A stretch of DNA of 64,000 nucleotides from Saccharopolyspora_D taberi (GTDB lineage Bacteria; Actinomycetota; Actinomycetes; Mycobacteriales; Pseudonocardiaceae), in contig NZ_BAAAUX010000016.1 in assembly GCF_039534165.1 (NCBI RefSeq), positions 62,001 through 126,000 of the forward strand, written 5' to 3'. Below are positions 8,416 to 17,186 of the stretch, piece after piece (within the stretch, counting starts at the first letter, position 1; every line of letters starts with the position of its first letter). The notes beneath the pieces are model-generated. The model saw only the letters and a program-made list of their open reading frames with translations. It ran no database searches and was not told the origin of the DNA. A program made the position numbers and the translations under genes.

Positions 8416-9471
8416 GTGCGCGACGTGGCGTCGCACCGACTGAAGCGCTCTTTGCGCGGAGCACTGGCCGCAACGGCGGTCGCCGCCGCCGTGGGCATGT
8501 CCACCGCGCCGGCCCTGGCAGATCCCCAGCTTCCCGACAACGCCTCGGAAGCCGCCAAGCAGGTCCGGGACCTCAACCACGAGGCCGAGCGGCTCACCGA
8601 GGAGAAGAAGAAGGCCGAAGAGGACCACGACGCCAAGAAGGCGGAACTGGACCGGGCCAACGCCGACACCGTGCAGGCCGAGCAGGTCGCCAACCAGGCG
8701 CGAGCCGAGGAAGAGCGGTTCCGCGGCCAGGTCGACCAGCTCACCACCGCCTCCTACCAGGGCGCGCGGCTGAACAAGCTGTCCGCGCTGCTGGTGAGCG
8801 AGTCCCCGGACGACTTCCTGGACCGCGCGTCCGCGCTGGACGTGCTGGCCAAGGACAACAACGACGCCGTCCAGCGGCTCGCCGCGGCCGTCGACGAGGC
8901 CGAGGCGGCCGAGACGCGGGCGCACGACGCCCGCAACCGGGCCCAGCAGGCCGAGGCCGACGCCGGCCGTCTCGCGGGTGACCTCGCCCGCAAGGAGACG
9001 GAGATGAAGGCCGCGATCAAGCAGGCCGAGGAGCGCTACAACCAGCTCAGCGGCGAGGACCAGGACTCCCTCAAGGGCGACGGCGAAACCTCCTACGACG
9101 GCCCGATCGACGGCAGCGGTGCCGCCGCGGCGGCGGTGCAGGCCGCGCTGAGCAAGACCGGTTCGCCCTACGTCTGGGGCGCCAAGGGGCCGAGCAGCTT
9201 CGACTGCTCCGGCCTGATGCAGTGGGCCTACAAGCAGGCCGGTGTCAGCATCGGCGGCAGCACGGGCAGCCAGAAGACCGAGGGCCGCGCGGTCAGCGCC
9301 AGCCAGCTCCAGGCCGGAGACCTGATCTTCTACTACTCCAGCCAGACCCACGTGTCGATGTACATCGGCAACGGCAAGGCGGTGCACGCGCCCACCTCGG
9401 GTGACGTGGTCAAGGTCGCCGACTACCAGAGCATCGGCGACGTGAACGGGATCCGCCGCATCGTCGGCTGA
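8416..9471 (+). CDS. Secreted NlpC/P60 peptidoglycan endopeptidase (RipA-like)
   Basis: A protein of 351 residues. A signal peptide ends near ALA-DP (about residue 35). A long coiled coil (about 40-225, rich in Glu, Lys and Ala) follows, then a C-terminal NlpC/P60 domain. The catalytic Cys lies in DCSGLMQW (C264) and the His in THVSMYIG (H312), with a third polar His in AVHAP. It should cleave the D-Glu-mDAP stem-peptide bond outside the cell. The coiled coil resembles that of RipA/CwlO-type enzymes and may autoinhibit or bind FtsEX. AAGGAG lies only 2 nt before the GTG at 8416 and 11 nt before an in-frame GTG at 8425, so the exact start is open. It is controlled by the riboswitch upstream. 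Confidence 0.93.
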   Translation: MRDVASHRLKRSLRGALAATAVAAAVGMSTAPALADPQLPDNASEAAKQVRDLNHEAERLTEEKKKAEEDHDAKKAELDRANADTVQAEQVANQARAEEERFRGQVDQLTTASYQGARLNKLSALLVSESPDDFLDRASALDVLAKDNNDAVQRLAAAVDEAEAAETRAHDARNRAQQAEADAGRLAGDLARKETEMKAAIKQAEERYNQLSGEDQDSLKGDGETSYDGPIDGSGAAAAAVQAALSKTGSPYVWGAKGPSSFDCSGLMQWAYKQAGVSIGGSTGSQKTEGRAVSASQLQAGDLIFYYSSQTHVSMYIGNGKAVHAPTSGDVVKVADYQSIGDVNGIRRIVG

Positions 9472-9487
9472 TCACCGCGGTTCCACC

Positions 9488-9517
9488 GGAAGGGGTCGGC
9501 GGCCGCCGGCCCCTTCC
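9488..9517 (+). terminator. Terminator after the NlpC/P60 gene
   Basis: A near-perfect inverted repeat of 13-15 bp (GGAAGGGGTCGGC with GCCGGCCCCTTCC, one G-T pair) 16 nt after the stop codon, with a GGCC loop. Confidence 0.85.
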
Positions 9518-9579
9518 GCGTTCCCGGACCGGGTGAGCGCGGCGGGCCGGGTTCGTTCGGCCGACTTACGATCCCCGGC

Positions 9580-10896
9580 GTGTCTGGCGATGGGACGCGT
9601 CACGGGTGGGTGGTGGCTGCCGCCGCCGGGGCCGTGGTCGTCGGGCTGTCCGTGCTCCCGGTACCTGCGGACCGGCGGCCGCCCGAGCCGCCCGCGGAAC
9701 GCGCGTCCGGGCGGTCCGGTGCACTGTGGACGGCCGAACCCAGGGCGCGGCAGGTGGAGTCCCTGCTGCGGCGCCGGGCCGAGGCGATCCGCACCCGCGA
9801 CGAGGCGGCTTTCCTGTCCGTGGTGGACCCCAAAGCGCCCGCGGAGTTCCACGAGCGCCAGCTCGCCCTCTTTCGGAGCCTGGAGGGCGTTCCGCTCGCC
9901 GAGTGGTCCTACGCGACGGATTTCTCCGACGCCGCGCGGGCTCCGCAGACGCCGGTGCCCGCCGACGAGGTGTGGGCTCCGCGCGTCACGCTGAACTACG
10001 CGCTGGCCGAGGTGGACGCGGTGCCGACCAGCCGCCCGATGGGCTACCTGTTCGCCCGGCGCGGCGATTCCTGGTACCTGACCGCCGACGACGCGCTCAC
10101 GGCGCAGGGCAGGCGGACCTGGCGCGGTCCGTGGGACTTCGGCGCGACCCGGGTCCTGACCACCGGCAGCGGTCTGGTCCTGAGCCACGACGACAACGCC
10201 GGGCTGGCCGACCGGGTGGCGCGGGTGCTGGACGACTCGGTGCGGCGGGTCGCCGAGGTGTGGGGCCCGGACTGGGCGCAGCGGGCGGCGGTCGTGCTGC
10301 CCAGCAGCGGCGAGGAGCTGCGGGCCCTGGTGGGGCCCGAGTTCGCCGTGGACGGCATCGCGGCGGTCGCCGTGGCCGACCGGGTGGTCCCGTCGCTGCG
10401 GCGCGTGGAGGGGCAGCGCGTGGTCCTCAACGCGCGCACGGCGGCGCGGTTGTCGGACCAGGCGCTGCGCGTCGTGCTCCAGCACGAGATCACCCACGTC
10501 GCCACCCGCGCCGACACCGTCGACGGCGCTCCGATGTGGATGCTCGAAGGCTTCGCCGACTACGTCGGCTACCGCGACAGCGGGATCCCGCCGGCGCAGG
10601 TCGCGCCGGACCTGGCGCGGCAGGTGCGGGCGGAGGGTCCGCCGGCGGGACTTCCGGCGGACCGCGACTTCCACCTCGCGGGGCGCCGCCTGGACCTGGC
10701 CTACCAGCAGTCCTGGTCGGTCGTGGACCACCTGGCCAGGCGGCTCGGGGAGCGCAGCGTCGTGCGGCTCTACCGCGGTGTCGCGGGTTCCGGCTCACCG
10801 TCCACTGTGGACGCCGCGCTGCGCGAGGTGGCGGGCGTGAGCCGCGCCGAGCTGGTCACCAGCTGGCGCGCCGACCTGCACCGCGCCTTCGGCTGA
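9580..10896 (+). CDS. Membrane-anchored gluzincin-like metalloprotease
   Basis: A protein of 438 residues from the GTG at 9580. An N-terminal hydrophobic segment (about 10-28) may be a signal anchor. A region of about 200 residues follows, then the zinc site HEITH (H302, E303, H306) and EGFADY (E323) 17-20 residues later. This is the gluzincin arrangement. The tail TSWRADLHRAF resembles a peptidase MA-like domain. The substrate is unknown; an extracytoplasmic role near the peptidoglycan hydrolase is inferred from location only. It lies in its own transcription unit, convergent with fadD15. Confidence 0.8.
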   Translation: MSGDGTRHGWVVAAAAGAVVVGLSVLPVPADRRPPEPPAERASGRSGALWTAEPRARQVESLLRRRAEAIRTRDEAAFLSVVDPKAPAEFHERQLALFRSLEGVPLAEWSYATDFSDAARAPQTPVPADEVWAPRVTLNYALAEVDAVPTSRPMGYLFARRGDSWYLTADDALTAQGRRTWRGPWDFGATRVLTTGSGLVLSHDDNAGLADRVARVLDDSVRRVAEVWGPDWAQRAAVVLPSSGEELRALVGPEFAVDGIAAVAVADRVVPSLRRVEGQRVVLNARTAARLSDQALRVVLQHEITHVATRADTVDGAPMWMLEGFADYVGYRDSGIPPAQVAPDLARQVRAEGPPAGLPADRDFHLAGRRLDLAYQQSWSVVDHLARRLGERSVVRLYRGVAGSGSPSTVDAALREVAGVSRAELVTSWRADLHRAFG

Positions 10897-10934
10897 GAAC
10901 CCGCCACCGGTGCCGGTGGGCCAACCGCCCGGGA

Positions 10935-12743
10935 TCAGGAGTAGATGGCCTCGATCTCGTGCTTGTGGTTCTCGGCCACCTTGTTGCGCTTGAGCTTCAT
11001 GCTCGGCGTCATCTCGCCGGTGGCCTCGGTGAAGTCCTCGGGCAGGATGCGGAACTTCTTGATCTGCTCGGCCCGGGAGACCGCCTTGTTCGCCTCGTCG
11101 ATGGCCTGCTGGACCTCGGCCTTGAGCTCGGGGTCGTCGACCAGGTCGGCCGCCGGGGTGTTCTCCGGGCGGCTGTGCGAGGACAGCCAGGACGGCAGGA
11201 ACTCCGGGTCGATGGTGACCAGCGCGCCGATGAACGGCTTCTGGTCGCCGACGACCATGCACTGGCTGATCAGCGGGTGCGCCCGCAGCCGGTCCTCCAG
11301 CACCGCCGGTGCGACGTTCTTGCCGCCCGCGGTGACGATGATCTCCTTCTTGCGGCCGGTGATCTTCAGGAAGCCTTCGTCGTCGAGCGAGCCGAGGTCG
11401 CCGGTGTGGAACCAGCCGTCCTCCAGCGAGTCGTCGGTGGCGGCCTGGTTGTTCCAGTACCGGCGGAACACCACGTCGCCCTTGATCAGCACCTCGCCGT
11501 CGTCGGCGATCCGCACGCTGGTGCCCGCCACCGGGCGGCCGACGGTGCCGATCTTGAACGCCTTCTCCACGTTGACCGTGGCCGCGGCGGTGGTCTCGGT
11601 CAGCCCGTAGCCCTCCAGCACGGCGACCCCGATGCCCCGGTAGAAGTGCGCCAGCCGCTCGCCCAGGGGCGCGCCGCCGGACACCGCGGCGATGCAGCGA
11701 CCGCCCAGCGCGGCGCGCAGCTTGCCGTAGACCAGCTTGTCGAACGCCAGGTGCTTGACCTTCAGGCCGATGCCCGCGCCGCCCTCGTCGTAGGCCTTGC
11801 TGTAGGCGACGGCGGTCTCCTCGGCGATGTCGAAGATCTTGCCCTTGCCGTCGCCGTGCGCCCGCTGCTTGGCGGTGTTGTAGACCTTCTCGAACACGCG
11901 CGGCACCGCGAGCACGAACGTCGGGCGGAACGAGCCGAGGTCGGCGACCAGGTCCTTGACGTCGCCGGTGTGGCCCAGCGTGGTCCGGCCGTGGACGCAG
12001 CCGATGACCACCGCCCTGGCCAGCACGTGCGCCAGCGGCAGGAACATCAGCATCGAGTTGCCCGGCTGCATCAGCTGCGGGAACGCGTCGATCTCGGCGC
12101 GCGCCTCGGCCAGCAGGTTGCGGTGGGTCAGCTCGCAGCCCTTGGGGCGGCCGGTGGTGCCGGAGGTGTAGATCAGCGTCGCCAGGTCGTCGGCACCGGC
12201 CCCGCGGCGGCGCTCGTGCGCCTCGCGGTCGTTGATGTCGGCGCCGAGCGCGGTGAGCTCGTCGACCGCGCCCGCGGCGCCGTCGCCGGTCGGGCCCTCG
12301 ATCTGCCACACGTGGCTGACCTCGGAGAGCCGGTCGATGACGGCGTCGACCTCCTTGCGGTGCGCGTCGGTCTCGACGATCACCGCACGGGCGCCGGAGT
12401 CGGACAGGATCCACTCGACCTGGTCGGCCGAGGAGGTCTCGTAGATCGGCACGGTGGCGCCGCCCGCGGACCAGATCGCGAAGTCCAGCAGGGTCCACTC
12501 GTAGCGGGTGCGCGCCATCAGGCCGATCCGGTCGCCCGGCTGGAGCCCGGCGGCGATCAGGCCCTTGCTGACCGCGAGCACCTGGGCGGCGAAGTCCGCG
12601 GCGGTGACGTCGATCCAGGTGCCGTCCACCCGGCGCCGGAAGGCCACGGTGCCACCGAAACGTTCCGCGTTGGCCCACACCATGTCGGTGAGGTTCTCGT
12701 CGTCTGCCACGGTCGAAGTGGCCGGGACGCTGAACTCTCGCAC
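10935..12743 (-). CDS. fadD15: Long-chain fatty-acid--CoA ligase (FadD15 type)
   Basis: A protein of 602 residues of the ANL superfamily. It has the AMP-binding P-loop YTSGTTGRPKG, the A5-type motif EGYGLTE, WFHTGDLGSLD (A7) and the C-terminal lysine motif in GRKKEIIVTAGGKNVAP. It activates long-chain fatty acids to acyl-CoA by way of acyl-AMP. I set the start at the GTG at 12743, because GGAGG sits 7 nt upstream; longer frames to 12779 lack a site. The length and position match FadD15 of mycobacteria as I recall it. A dyad at 12797-12810 lies 54 nt upstream and may be an operator. Confidence 0.93.
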   Translation of the reverse strand: MREFSVPATSTVADDENLTDMVWANAERFGGTVAFRRRVDGTWIDVTAADFAAQVLAVSKGLIAAGLQPGDRIGLMARTRYEWTLLDFAIWSAGGATVPIYETSSADQVEWILSDSGARAVIVETDAHRKEVDAVIDRLSEVSHVWQIEGPTGDGAAGAVDELTALGADINDREAHERRRGAGADDLATLIYTSGTTGRPKGCELTHRNLLAEARAEIDAFPQLMQPGNSMLMFLPLAHVLARAVVIGCVHGRTTLGHTGDVKDLVADLGSFRPTFVLAVPRVFEKVYNTAKQRAHGDGKGKIFDIAEETAVAYSKAYDEGGAGIGLKVKHLAFDKLVYGKLRAALGGRCIAAVSGGAPLGERLAHFYRGIGVAVLEGYGLTETTAAATVNVEKAFKIGTVGRPVAGTSVRIADDGEVLIKGDVVFRRYWNNQAATDDSLEDGWFHTGDLGSLDDEGFLKITGRKKEIIVTAGGKNVAPAVLEDRLRAHPLISQCMVVGDQKPFIGALVTIDPEFLPSWLSSHSRPENTPAADLVDDPELKAEVQQAIDEANKAVSRAEQIKKFRILPEDFTEATGEMTPSMKLKRNKVAENHKHEIEAIYS

Positions 12744-12796
12744 GTCGAAACCTCCGAAAACACGCCTTTGTCGGGCCACAACCTAACGCTGATAGT

Positions 12797-12810
12797 TACC
12801 GAGCGGTAGT
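12797..12810 (-). promoter_or_regulatory. Small dyad, possible operator upstream of fadD15
   Basis: TACCG-AG-CGGTA (12798-12809) is a perfect 5-bp dyad in the divergent region between fadD15 and the SRPBCC gene. It resembles the half-sites of TetR-family fatty-acid regulators. The regulator is not identified in this window. Confidence 0.4.
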
Positions 12811-12925
12811 CCCGTCTTCATCCGTCGTCCGCCGCGCGCGGCGATCCGCCCGAAGCCTCCCACGCGCGGACCCGGCGGGAAGCACCCCGGCCCGGTGTTC
12901 GCCCGGGGGTGGCAGGCTTGGCGGC

Positions 12926-13318
12926 ATGCCCACCATCGACATCTCCGACGAGGTCTTCCTGGCCGTGGCCCCGGCCGCGGTCGCGCCGTGCGTCGCGGAC
13001 CGGGCGGCCTGGCGGCGCTGGTGGCCCGACCTGGTGCTGCGGGTCGACGAGGAACGCGGGGTCAAGGGCGTGCGCTGGTCGGTGTCGGGACCGCTGACCG
13101 GAAGCATGGAGCTGTGGCTGGAACCGGTGCTCGACGGCACGGTCCTGCACTACTTCCTGCGCGCCGAACCAGCCGCGGGCGCGCGCCGCTCGGCCGCCGC
13201 CGAGACCCGGCACCGCAGGCTGGCGGCGCGGGCGCTGGCGTTCGAACTCCGGGATCGACTCGATTCGGGCCGTGCGCCGGGCTGCCCTCCGGGGCTAGTT
13301 TCGAACGAGGAGCGATGA
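12926..13318 (+). CDS. SRPBCC/START-like small protein (Rv2186c type)
   Basis: A protein of 130 residues with a predicted helix-grip pattern: an N-terminal strand, AAWRRWWPDL, and the strands VKGVRWSVSG, GSMELWLEPV and TVLHYFLRAEP. No catalytic residues are apparent. The position beside fadD15 and a second SRPBCC gene suggests hydrophobic-ligand binding, but this is inference. It is followed closely by the metallophosphoesterase gene. Confidence 0.7.
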   Translation: MPTIDISDEVFLAVAPAAVAPCVADRAAWRRWWPDLVLRVDEERGVKGVRWSVSGPLTGSMELWLEPVLDGTVLHYFLRAEPAAGARRSAAAETRHRRLAARALAFELRDRLDSGRAPGCPPGLVSNEER

Positions 13319-13343
13319 TCGGTTCTCGCGGAACGGAGTCGGG

Positions 13344-14132
13344 TTGCGGGTCCATGTGGTTTCCGACGTCCACGGCAACGTGGAGGATCTCAAGCGCGCG
13401 GGGGACGGCGCGGACGCGTTGGTCGTCCTCGGCGACCTGATCGACTTCGTCGACTACCACGAGCACGACAAGGGAATCCTCGGCGCGGTCTTCGGCCCGG
13501 AGAAGGTCGCCCGCTTCGCCGAGCTGCGGCGCGGCAAGCGCGGCAAGGAGATCGGCGCGTACGCGCGGTCGCTGTGGGAGAGCCTGTCCGAGCCGGCCCG
13601 GGTCGTCGAGGAAGCCGTCCGCGACCAGTACTCCGAGCTGTTCGCGGCGATGACCGCGCCCACCTACGCGACCCCCGGCAACGTCGACGCGCCCCGGCTG
13701 TGGCCGGAGTTCGAGCGCGAGGGGATCCACGTCGTCGACGGCGCGAGCGTGGAGATCGGCGGGCTGCGCTTCGGCTTCATCGGCGGCACGCTGCTGCCCC
13801 CGGGCGCGACGCTGCGCAGGCACGCGGCCTGGGTCCCCTACCTGCGGCCGGAGGACGAGTACGACGCCGTGCTGGCCGCGATCGACCCGGTCGACGTGCT
13901 GTGCAGCCACCTGCCGCCGGCCGTTCCGGACCTGCTCTACGACGTGGTCGCGCGGCACTCGGAATACGGTTCGGCGGCCCTGCTCGACCGCATCCGCACC
14001 GACCGGCCGAAGTGGTCGCTGTTCGGGCACGTCCACCAGCCGCTCGCGCGGCGGGTGCGGATCGGGCGGACCGAATGCGTGAACGTCGGCCACTTCAAGC
14101 GCACCGGCCGCCCGTACGTCCTCGAATGGTGA
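13344..14132 (+). CDS. Calcineurin-like metallophosphoesterase
   Basis: A protein of 262 residues from the TTG at 13344, with CGGAG 5 nt upstream. Metal-binding motifs are SDVHGN (about 7-12), GDLIDF (about 29-34), GNVDAP in place of GNHE (about 112-117), SHLPP (about 190-194) and GHVHQP (about 231-236). The substrate is unknown. The GNVD variant is common in the YfcE/MJ0936-like subgroup. The gene lies 25 nt after the SRPBCC gene, so the two may be co-transcribed. Confidence 0.85.
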   Translation: MRVHVVSDVHGNVEDLKRAGDGADALVVLGDLIDFVDYHEHDKGILGAVFGPEKVARFAELRRGKRGKEIGAYARSLWESLSEPARVVEEAVRDQYSELFAAMTAPTYATPGNVDAPRLWPEFEREGIHVVDGASVEIGGLRFGFIGGTLLPPGATLRRHAAWVPYLRPEDEYDAVLAAIDPVDVLCSHLPPAVPDLLYDVVARHSEYGSAALLDRIRTDRPKWSLFGHVHQPLARRVRIGRTECVNVGHFKRTGRPYVLEW

Positions 14133-14178
14133 CGGCGGCGCGCGACGGCACCGCCAACTGCCCTGTAACCTGCGGTGC

Positions 14179-14622
14179 ATGGTCGATCAGTCCACGCAGT
14201 CCATCGTGATCAAGGCCCCGGCCGCGGAGATCATGGCGGTGATCTCCGACTTCGCCGCGTATCCGGAATGGGCGGCGGCGGTCAAGGAAACCGAGGTCCT
14301 GTCGACCACCTCCGGGAACCGGGCCGAGAAGGTCCGCTTCGTCCTCGACGCGGGCGTGGTCAAGGACACCTACGTCAACGTCTACGAGTGGGCCGACGAC
14401 GGGCTCTCGGTGAGCTGGACGCTGTCCGAGGGGCAGGTGCAGAAGGCCCAGACCGGCAGCTACCGGCTGGAGCCGCAGGGTGACGGCGGGACCGAGGTGA
14501 CCTACAGCCTCGCCGTTGACCTCGCCATCCCGATGATCGGCATGTTCAAGCGCAAGGCCGAGAAAATGATCATGGATACGGCGCTCAAGGAGCTCAAGCG
14601 CCGCGTCGAGTCAGCTCGCTAG
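14179..14622 (+). CDS. SRPBCC family cyclase/dehydrase-like protein (Rv2185c type)
   Basis: A protein of 147 residues with the START/Bet v1 layout: an N-terminal strand QSIVIKAPAAEIMAVISDFAAYPEWAAAVKE, which is the classic polyketide_cyc2 entry, a curved sheet, then a long C-terminal helix KAEKMIMDTALKELKRRVE. The family binds hydrophobic ligands. A gene of this type lies beside an ArsA-like ATPase in many actinobacteria. The next gene starts 8 nt after its stop, so the two are very likely one operon. Confidence 0.88.
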   Translation: MVDQSTQSIVIKAPAAEIMAVISDFAAYPEWAAAVKETEVLSTTSGNRAEKVRFVLDAGVVKDTYVNVYEWADDGLSVSWTLSEGQVQKAQTGSYRLEPQGDGGTEVTYSLAVDLAIPMIGMFKRKAEKMIMDTALKELKRRVESAR

Positions 14623-14630
14623 AGATCCCG

Positions 14631-15833
14631 GTGCGCATCCTCCTGTTCACCGGAAAGGGCGGCGTGGGCAAGACCACCCTGGCCGCCGCGACCGCGGCGC
14701 GCGTGGCCGCGGGCGGGGACAAGGTGCTGGTGGTGTCCACCGACCCGGCGCACTCGCTGTCCGACGCGCTCGGCGTCCCGCTCGGCCCCGACCCGGTGCA
14801 GGTCCCGCCGGGCCTGCACGCCGCCGAGATCCAGACCAGGGACCTGGTCGACCGCACCTGGGCCGAGCTGCGGGAGCACCTGCGCACGATGCTGCTGGGC
14901 GCGGGCGTCGGCGAGCTCGACGCCGAGGAGCTGACCTTCCTGCCCGGCGTGGAGGACCTGCTGGCCCTCGCCGAGGTGCACCGGCTGGCCGCGGGCGCGA
15001 GCTGGGACACCGTCATCGTCGACTGCGGGCCGACCGCCGAGACGCTGCGGCTGCTGGCGCTGCCGGAGTCGCTGTCGGGATACCTGGAGCGGTTGTTCCC
15101 GGCGCACCGGCGGGTGGTGCGCGGCATGCTCGCGAGCGTGGCGGGCAGTGCGAACGTGCAGCGCTGGGACGCCACCGCCGACGCGCTCGGCAGGCTGGCG
15201 CAGCAGCTGACCGCGCTGCGCGAGATGCTGGCCGACGCCGGCACCGGCGTCCGGCTCGTGCTGACACCGGAGGCTGTGGTCGCCGCCGAGACCCGGCGGA
15301 CGCTGACCGCGCTGGCGTTGCAGCGGATCCGCGTGGACGGCCTGGTCGCCAACCGGCTGGTGCCGAACCCGGGCGCGGCGCGCGGTGCCGCCGCGGCGTG
15401 GATGCGGACCCGGCGCAAGGAGCAGGAAGCCGTGCTCGACGAGGTGCGGTCGGCCACCGAGCTGCCGGTGCGCACGGTCGAGCACCGGGCCTGCGAACCG
15501 GTGGGCGCCGACGCGCTGCTGGAGCTCGGCGACGAGCTCTACGGCGACACCGACCCGCTCGCACCCGGCCGGGACCTGCCCGACATGGAGGTCACCGGTG
15601 GCGGTCGGGCGCTGGACTCCGAGTACACCCTGCGGATCGCCCTCCCGCTGCACGACGACGCCGAACTGGACCTCGCCCGCATCGCCGACGACCTGGCCGT
15701 CACCGTCGACGGCAGGCGCAGGCTGATCGCGCTGCCCGCGGTCCTCCAGCGCTGCGTGGTGACCTCCGCGGTCGCCGGTGCCGACGGGCTGACGGTGGCG
15801 TTCCGCCCCGATCCGGATCAGTGGATGCGGTGA
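14631..15833 (+). CDS. ArsA/GET3-family ATPase
   Basis: A protein of 400 residues from the GTG at 14631. The deviant Walker A is GKGGVGKTTLAAA (about 8-20), STDPAHSLSDALG (about 37-49) is the Switch I/A-loop signature, and VIVDCGPTAETLRLL (about 126-140) is Switch II. No arsenite cysteines or arsR-arsB partners are present. A role as a client-handling or lipid-related ATPase is more likely than arsenic export. The C-terminal strand-rich region resembles a small Hsp20/CHD domain found in actinobacterial members. It is coupled to the next gene by a GTGA overlap. Confidence 0.88.
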   Translation: MRILLFTGKGGVGKTTLAAATAARVAAGGDKVLVVSTDPAHSLSDALGVPLGPDPVQVPPGLHAAEIQTRDLVDRTWAELREHLRTMLLGAGVGELDAEELTFLPGVEDLLALAEVHRLAAGASWDTVIVDCGPTAETLRLLALPESLSGYLERLFPAHRRVVRGMLASVAGSANVQRWDATADALGRLAQQLTALREMLADAGTGVRLVLTPEAVVAAETRRTLTALALQRIRVDGLVANRLVPNPGAARGAAAAWMRTRRKEQEAVLDEVRSATELPVRTVEHRACEPVGADALLELGDELYGDTDPLAPGRDLPDMEVTGGGRALDSEYTLRIALPLHDDAELDLARIADDLAVTVDGRRRLIALPAVLQRCVVTSAVAGADGLTVAFRPDPDQWMR

Positions 15834-16201
15834 GCGACATGGCAGAAGACACCGGCCGGGACCAGATCGTCGACGAGCTCCGCCTGCTGCTGGACTCGCT
15901 GGCGGTGCGCGCCGAGGACTACCTGCGCGGCCTCGGCGAGTCGGAGCCGGACGGTGAGCCGGCCTGCGGGTGGTGCCCGATCTGCGCCGTCGCCGCGATC
16001 GCGCGCGGGGAGCGGCCCGAGCTCACCGGCAGGCTCGCCGACATCATCGCCCTGCTGCGCGAGTCGATGGCCGAGCACGGACCGGCAGCGCCCCCGGAAC
16101 CACCGGAGGAGGAGCCCGCTCCGCCGAAGGTGCAGCGCATCGACGTCCAGCGGGTCAGCGGTCGCGTGCTGAGCGACGACGGGGCCGACCGCGGGTGTTG
16201 A
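15830..16201 (+). CDS. Small protein with CGWCPIC zinc-ribbon-like motif
   Basis: A protein of 123 residues. The GTG at 15830 overlaps the ArsA stop (GTGA); an ATG at 15839 is an alternative. It has an N-terminal helix, then CGWCPICAVAAIARG (about 45-59), a CxxCxxC-type cluster that could bind zinc or a metal, then an amphipathic helix and a Pro/Glu-rich tail. I do not recognise a characterised family. The tight placement between the ArsA ATPase and a ROK kinase is conserved in my memory of related genomes (Rv2183c position), which suggests a partner of the ATPase. Confidence 0.75.
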   Translation: MSDMAEDTGRDQIVDELRLLLDSLAVRAEDYLRGLGESEPDGEPACGWCPICAVAAIARGERPELTGRLADIIALLRESMAEHGPAAPPEPPEEEPAPPKVQRIDVQRVSGRVLSDDGADRGC

Positions 16202-17142
16202 CCGTCGGCGTCGATGTCGGCGGTACCAGCGTTCGCGCCAGCGTGGTCGACGAGCGCGGTTCGGTGCTCGACACCCTCCGGGTGCCGACCCCGGGTACCG
16301 GCGACGAGCTGAACGCCGCGATCGCGGGCGTCGTGCGCGATCTCGCCGACCGCCACCGGGTGGCCGCGGTCGGGCTCGCCGTCGCCGGTTTCGTCAGCGA
16401 GGACCGGCGGGTCGTGCGCTTCGCCCCGCACCTGGCGTGGCGGCACGTCGCGGTCGCCGACCGCATCGCGGAGCGGGTCGAGCTGCCGGTCGTGCTGGAG
16501 CACGACGCCAACGCGGCCGCGATCGCCGAGCAGCGCTTCGGCGCGGCGACGGGTGCCCGGGTCGCGGCGCTGGTCGCGCTGGGCACCGGCATCGGCGGCG
16601 CGCTGGTGATCGACGGCGAGGTCTACCGGGGCGCGCACGGCGTCGCGCCGGAGCTCGGCCACCTGCGGCTGGTGCCGGACGGGCGGCCGTGCGCCTGCGG
16701 CAAGCGCGGCTGCTGGGAGCGCTACTGCAGCGGGACCGCGCTGGTCAGCACGGTGCAGGAGCTGCTCGAGGAAAGCGCGAGCGGTCCGCTGGCGCGGTTC
16801 CCCGGTCCGCTGACCGGGGTGCGCGTCGCGCGCGCGGCCGAGGACGGCGATCCCGTCGCCCGCAAGGCGATGGGGGAGCTGGCGCGCTGGCTCGGCGAGG
16901 GGCTGGCGCTGGTCGCCGACGTCTTCGACCCGGAGGTCGTGGTGATCGCGGGCGGGGTCGCGGGCTCCGCGCACCTGTTCCTCGGGGAGGCGCGCAAGCA
17001 CTATGCGGCGGCGATCACCGGGGCGGGGCACCGCCCGCTGGCCCGGGTCCGGGTCGCCAAGCACGGCGACGACGCGGGCATGATCGGGGCGGCCACCCTC
17101 GCCCGCGAGCACGTCGTGGCGCACCGCGTTCCTCGGCGCTGA
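16195..17142 (+). CDS. ROK-family sugar kinase (glucokinase-like)
   Basis: A protein of 315 residues. The GTG at 16195 overlaps the preceding stop. Motifs are DVGGTSVRA (phosphate 1), LEHDANAAAIAEQ with the catalytic Asp (about 102), GTGIGGALVIDG (phosphate 2), and the ROK zinc site PELGHLRL...CACGKRGCWERYCSG (His plus three Cys). Glucose is the commonest substrate for actinobacterial members of this length, but N-acetylmannosamine or another hexose cannot be ruled out. No HTH domain is present, so it is not a ROK repressor. The array at 17187 begins 45 nt after its stop. Confidence 0.88.
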   Translation: MLTVGVDVGGTSVRASVVDERGSVLDTLRVPTPGTGDELNAAIAGVVRDLADRHRVAAVGLAVAGFVSEDRRVVRFAPHLAWRHVAVADRIAERVELPVVLEHDANAAAIAEQRFGAATGARVAALVALGTGIGGALVIDGEVYRGAHGVAPELGHLRLVPDGRPCACGKRGCWERYCSGTALVSTVQELLEESASGPLARFPGPLTGVRVARAAEDGDPVARKAMGELARWLGEGLALVADVFDPEVVVIAGGVAGSAHLFLGEARKHYAAAITGAGHRPLARVRVAKHGDDAGMIGAATLAREHVVAHRVPRR

Positions 17143-17186
17143 TCAGCGCACGGGGCACGCCGGGGCCGGGCGCGTGGGGTCCGGTG

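Noticed and set aside
9606..12809. Very long open frame of over 1,000 codons running through the metalloprotease gene and antisense to fadD15
   Set aside because: It is a GC-rich shadow frame. The protein is low-complexity Arg/Ala/Gly-rich, whereas the frames in the metalloprotease and fadD15 genes carry clear family motifs.
14631..15833. Arsenite export ATPase
   Set aside because: The ArsA fold is clear, but metal-binding cysteines and ars neighbours are missing, so an arsenic role is not claimed.
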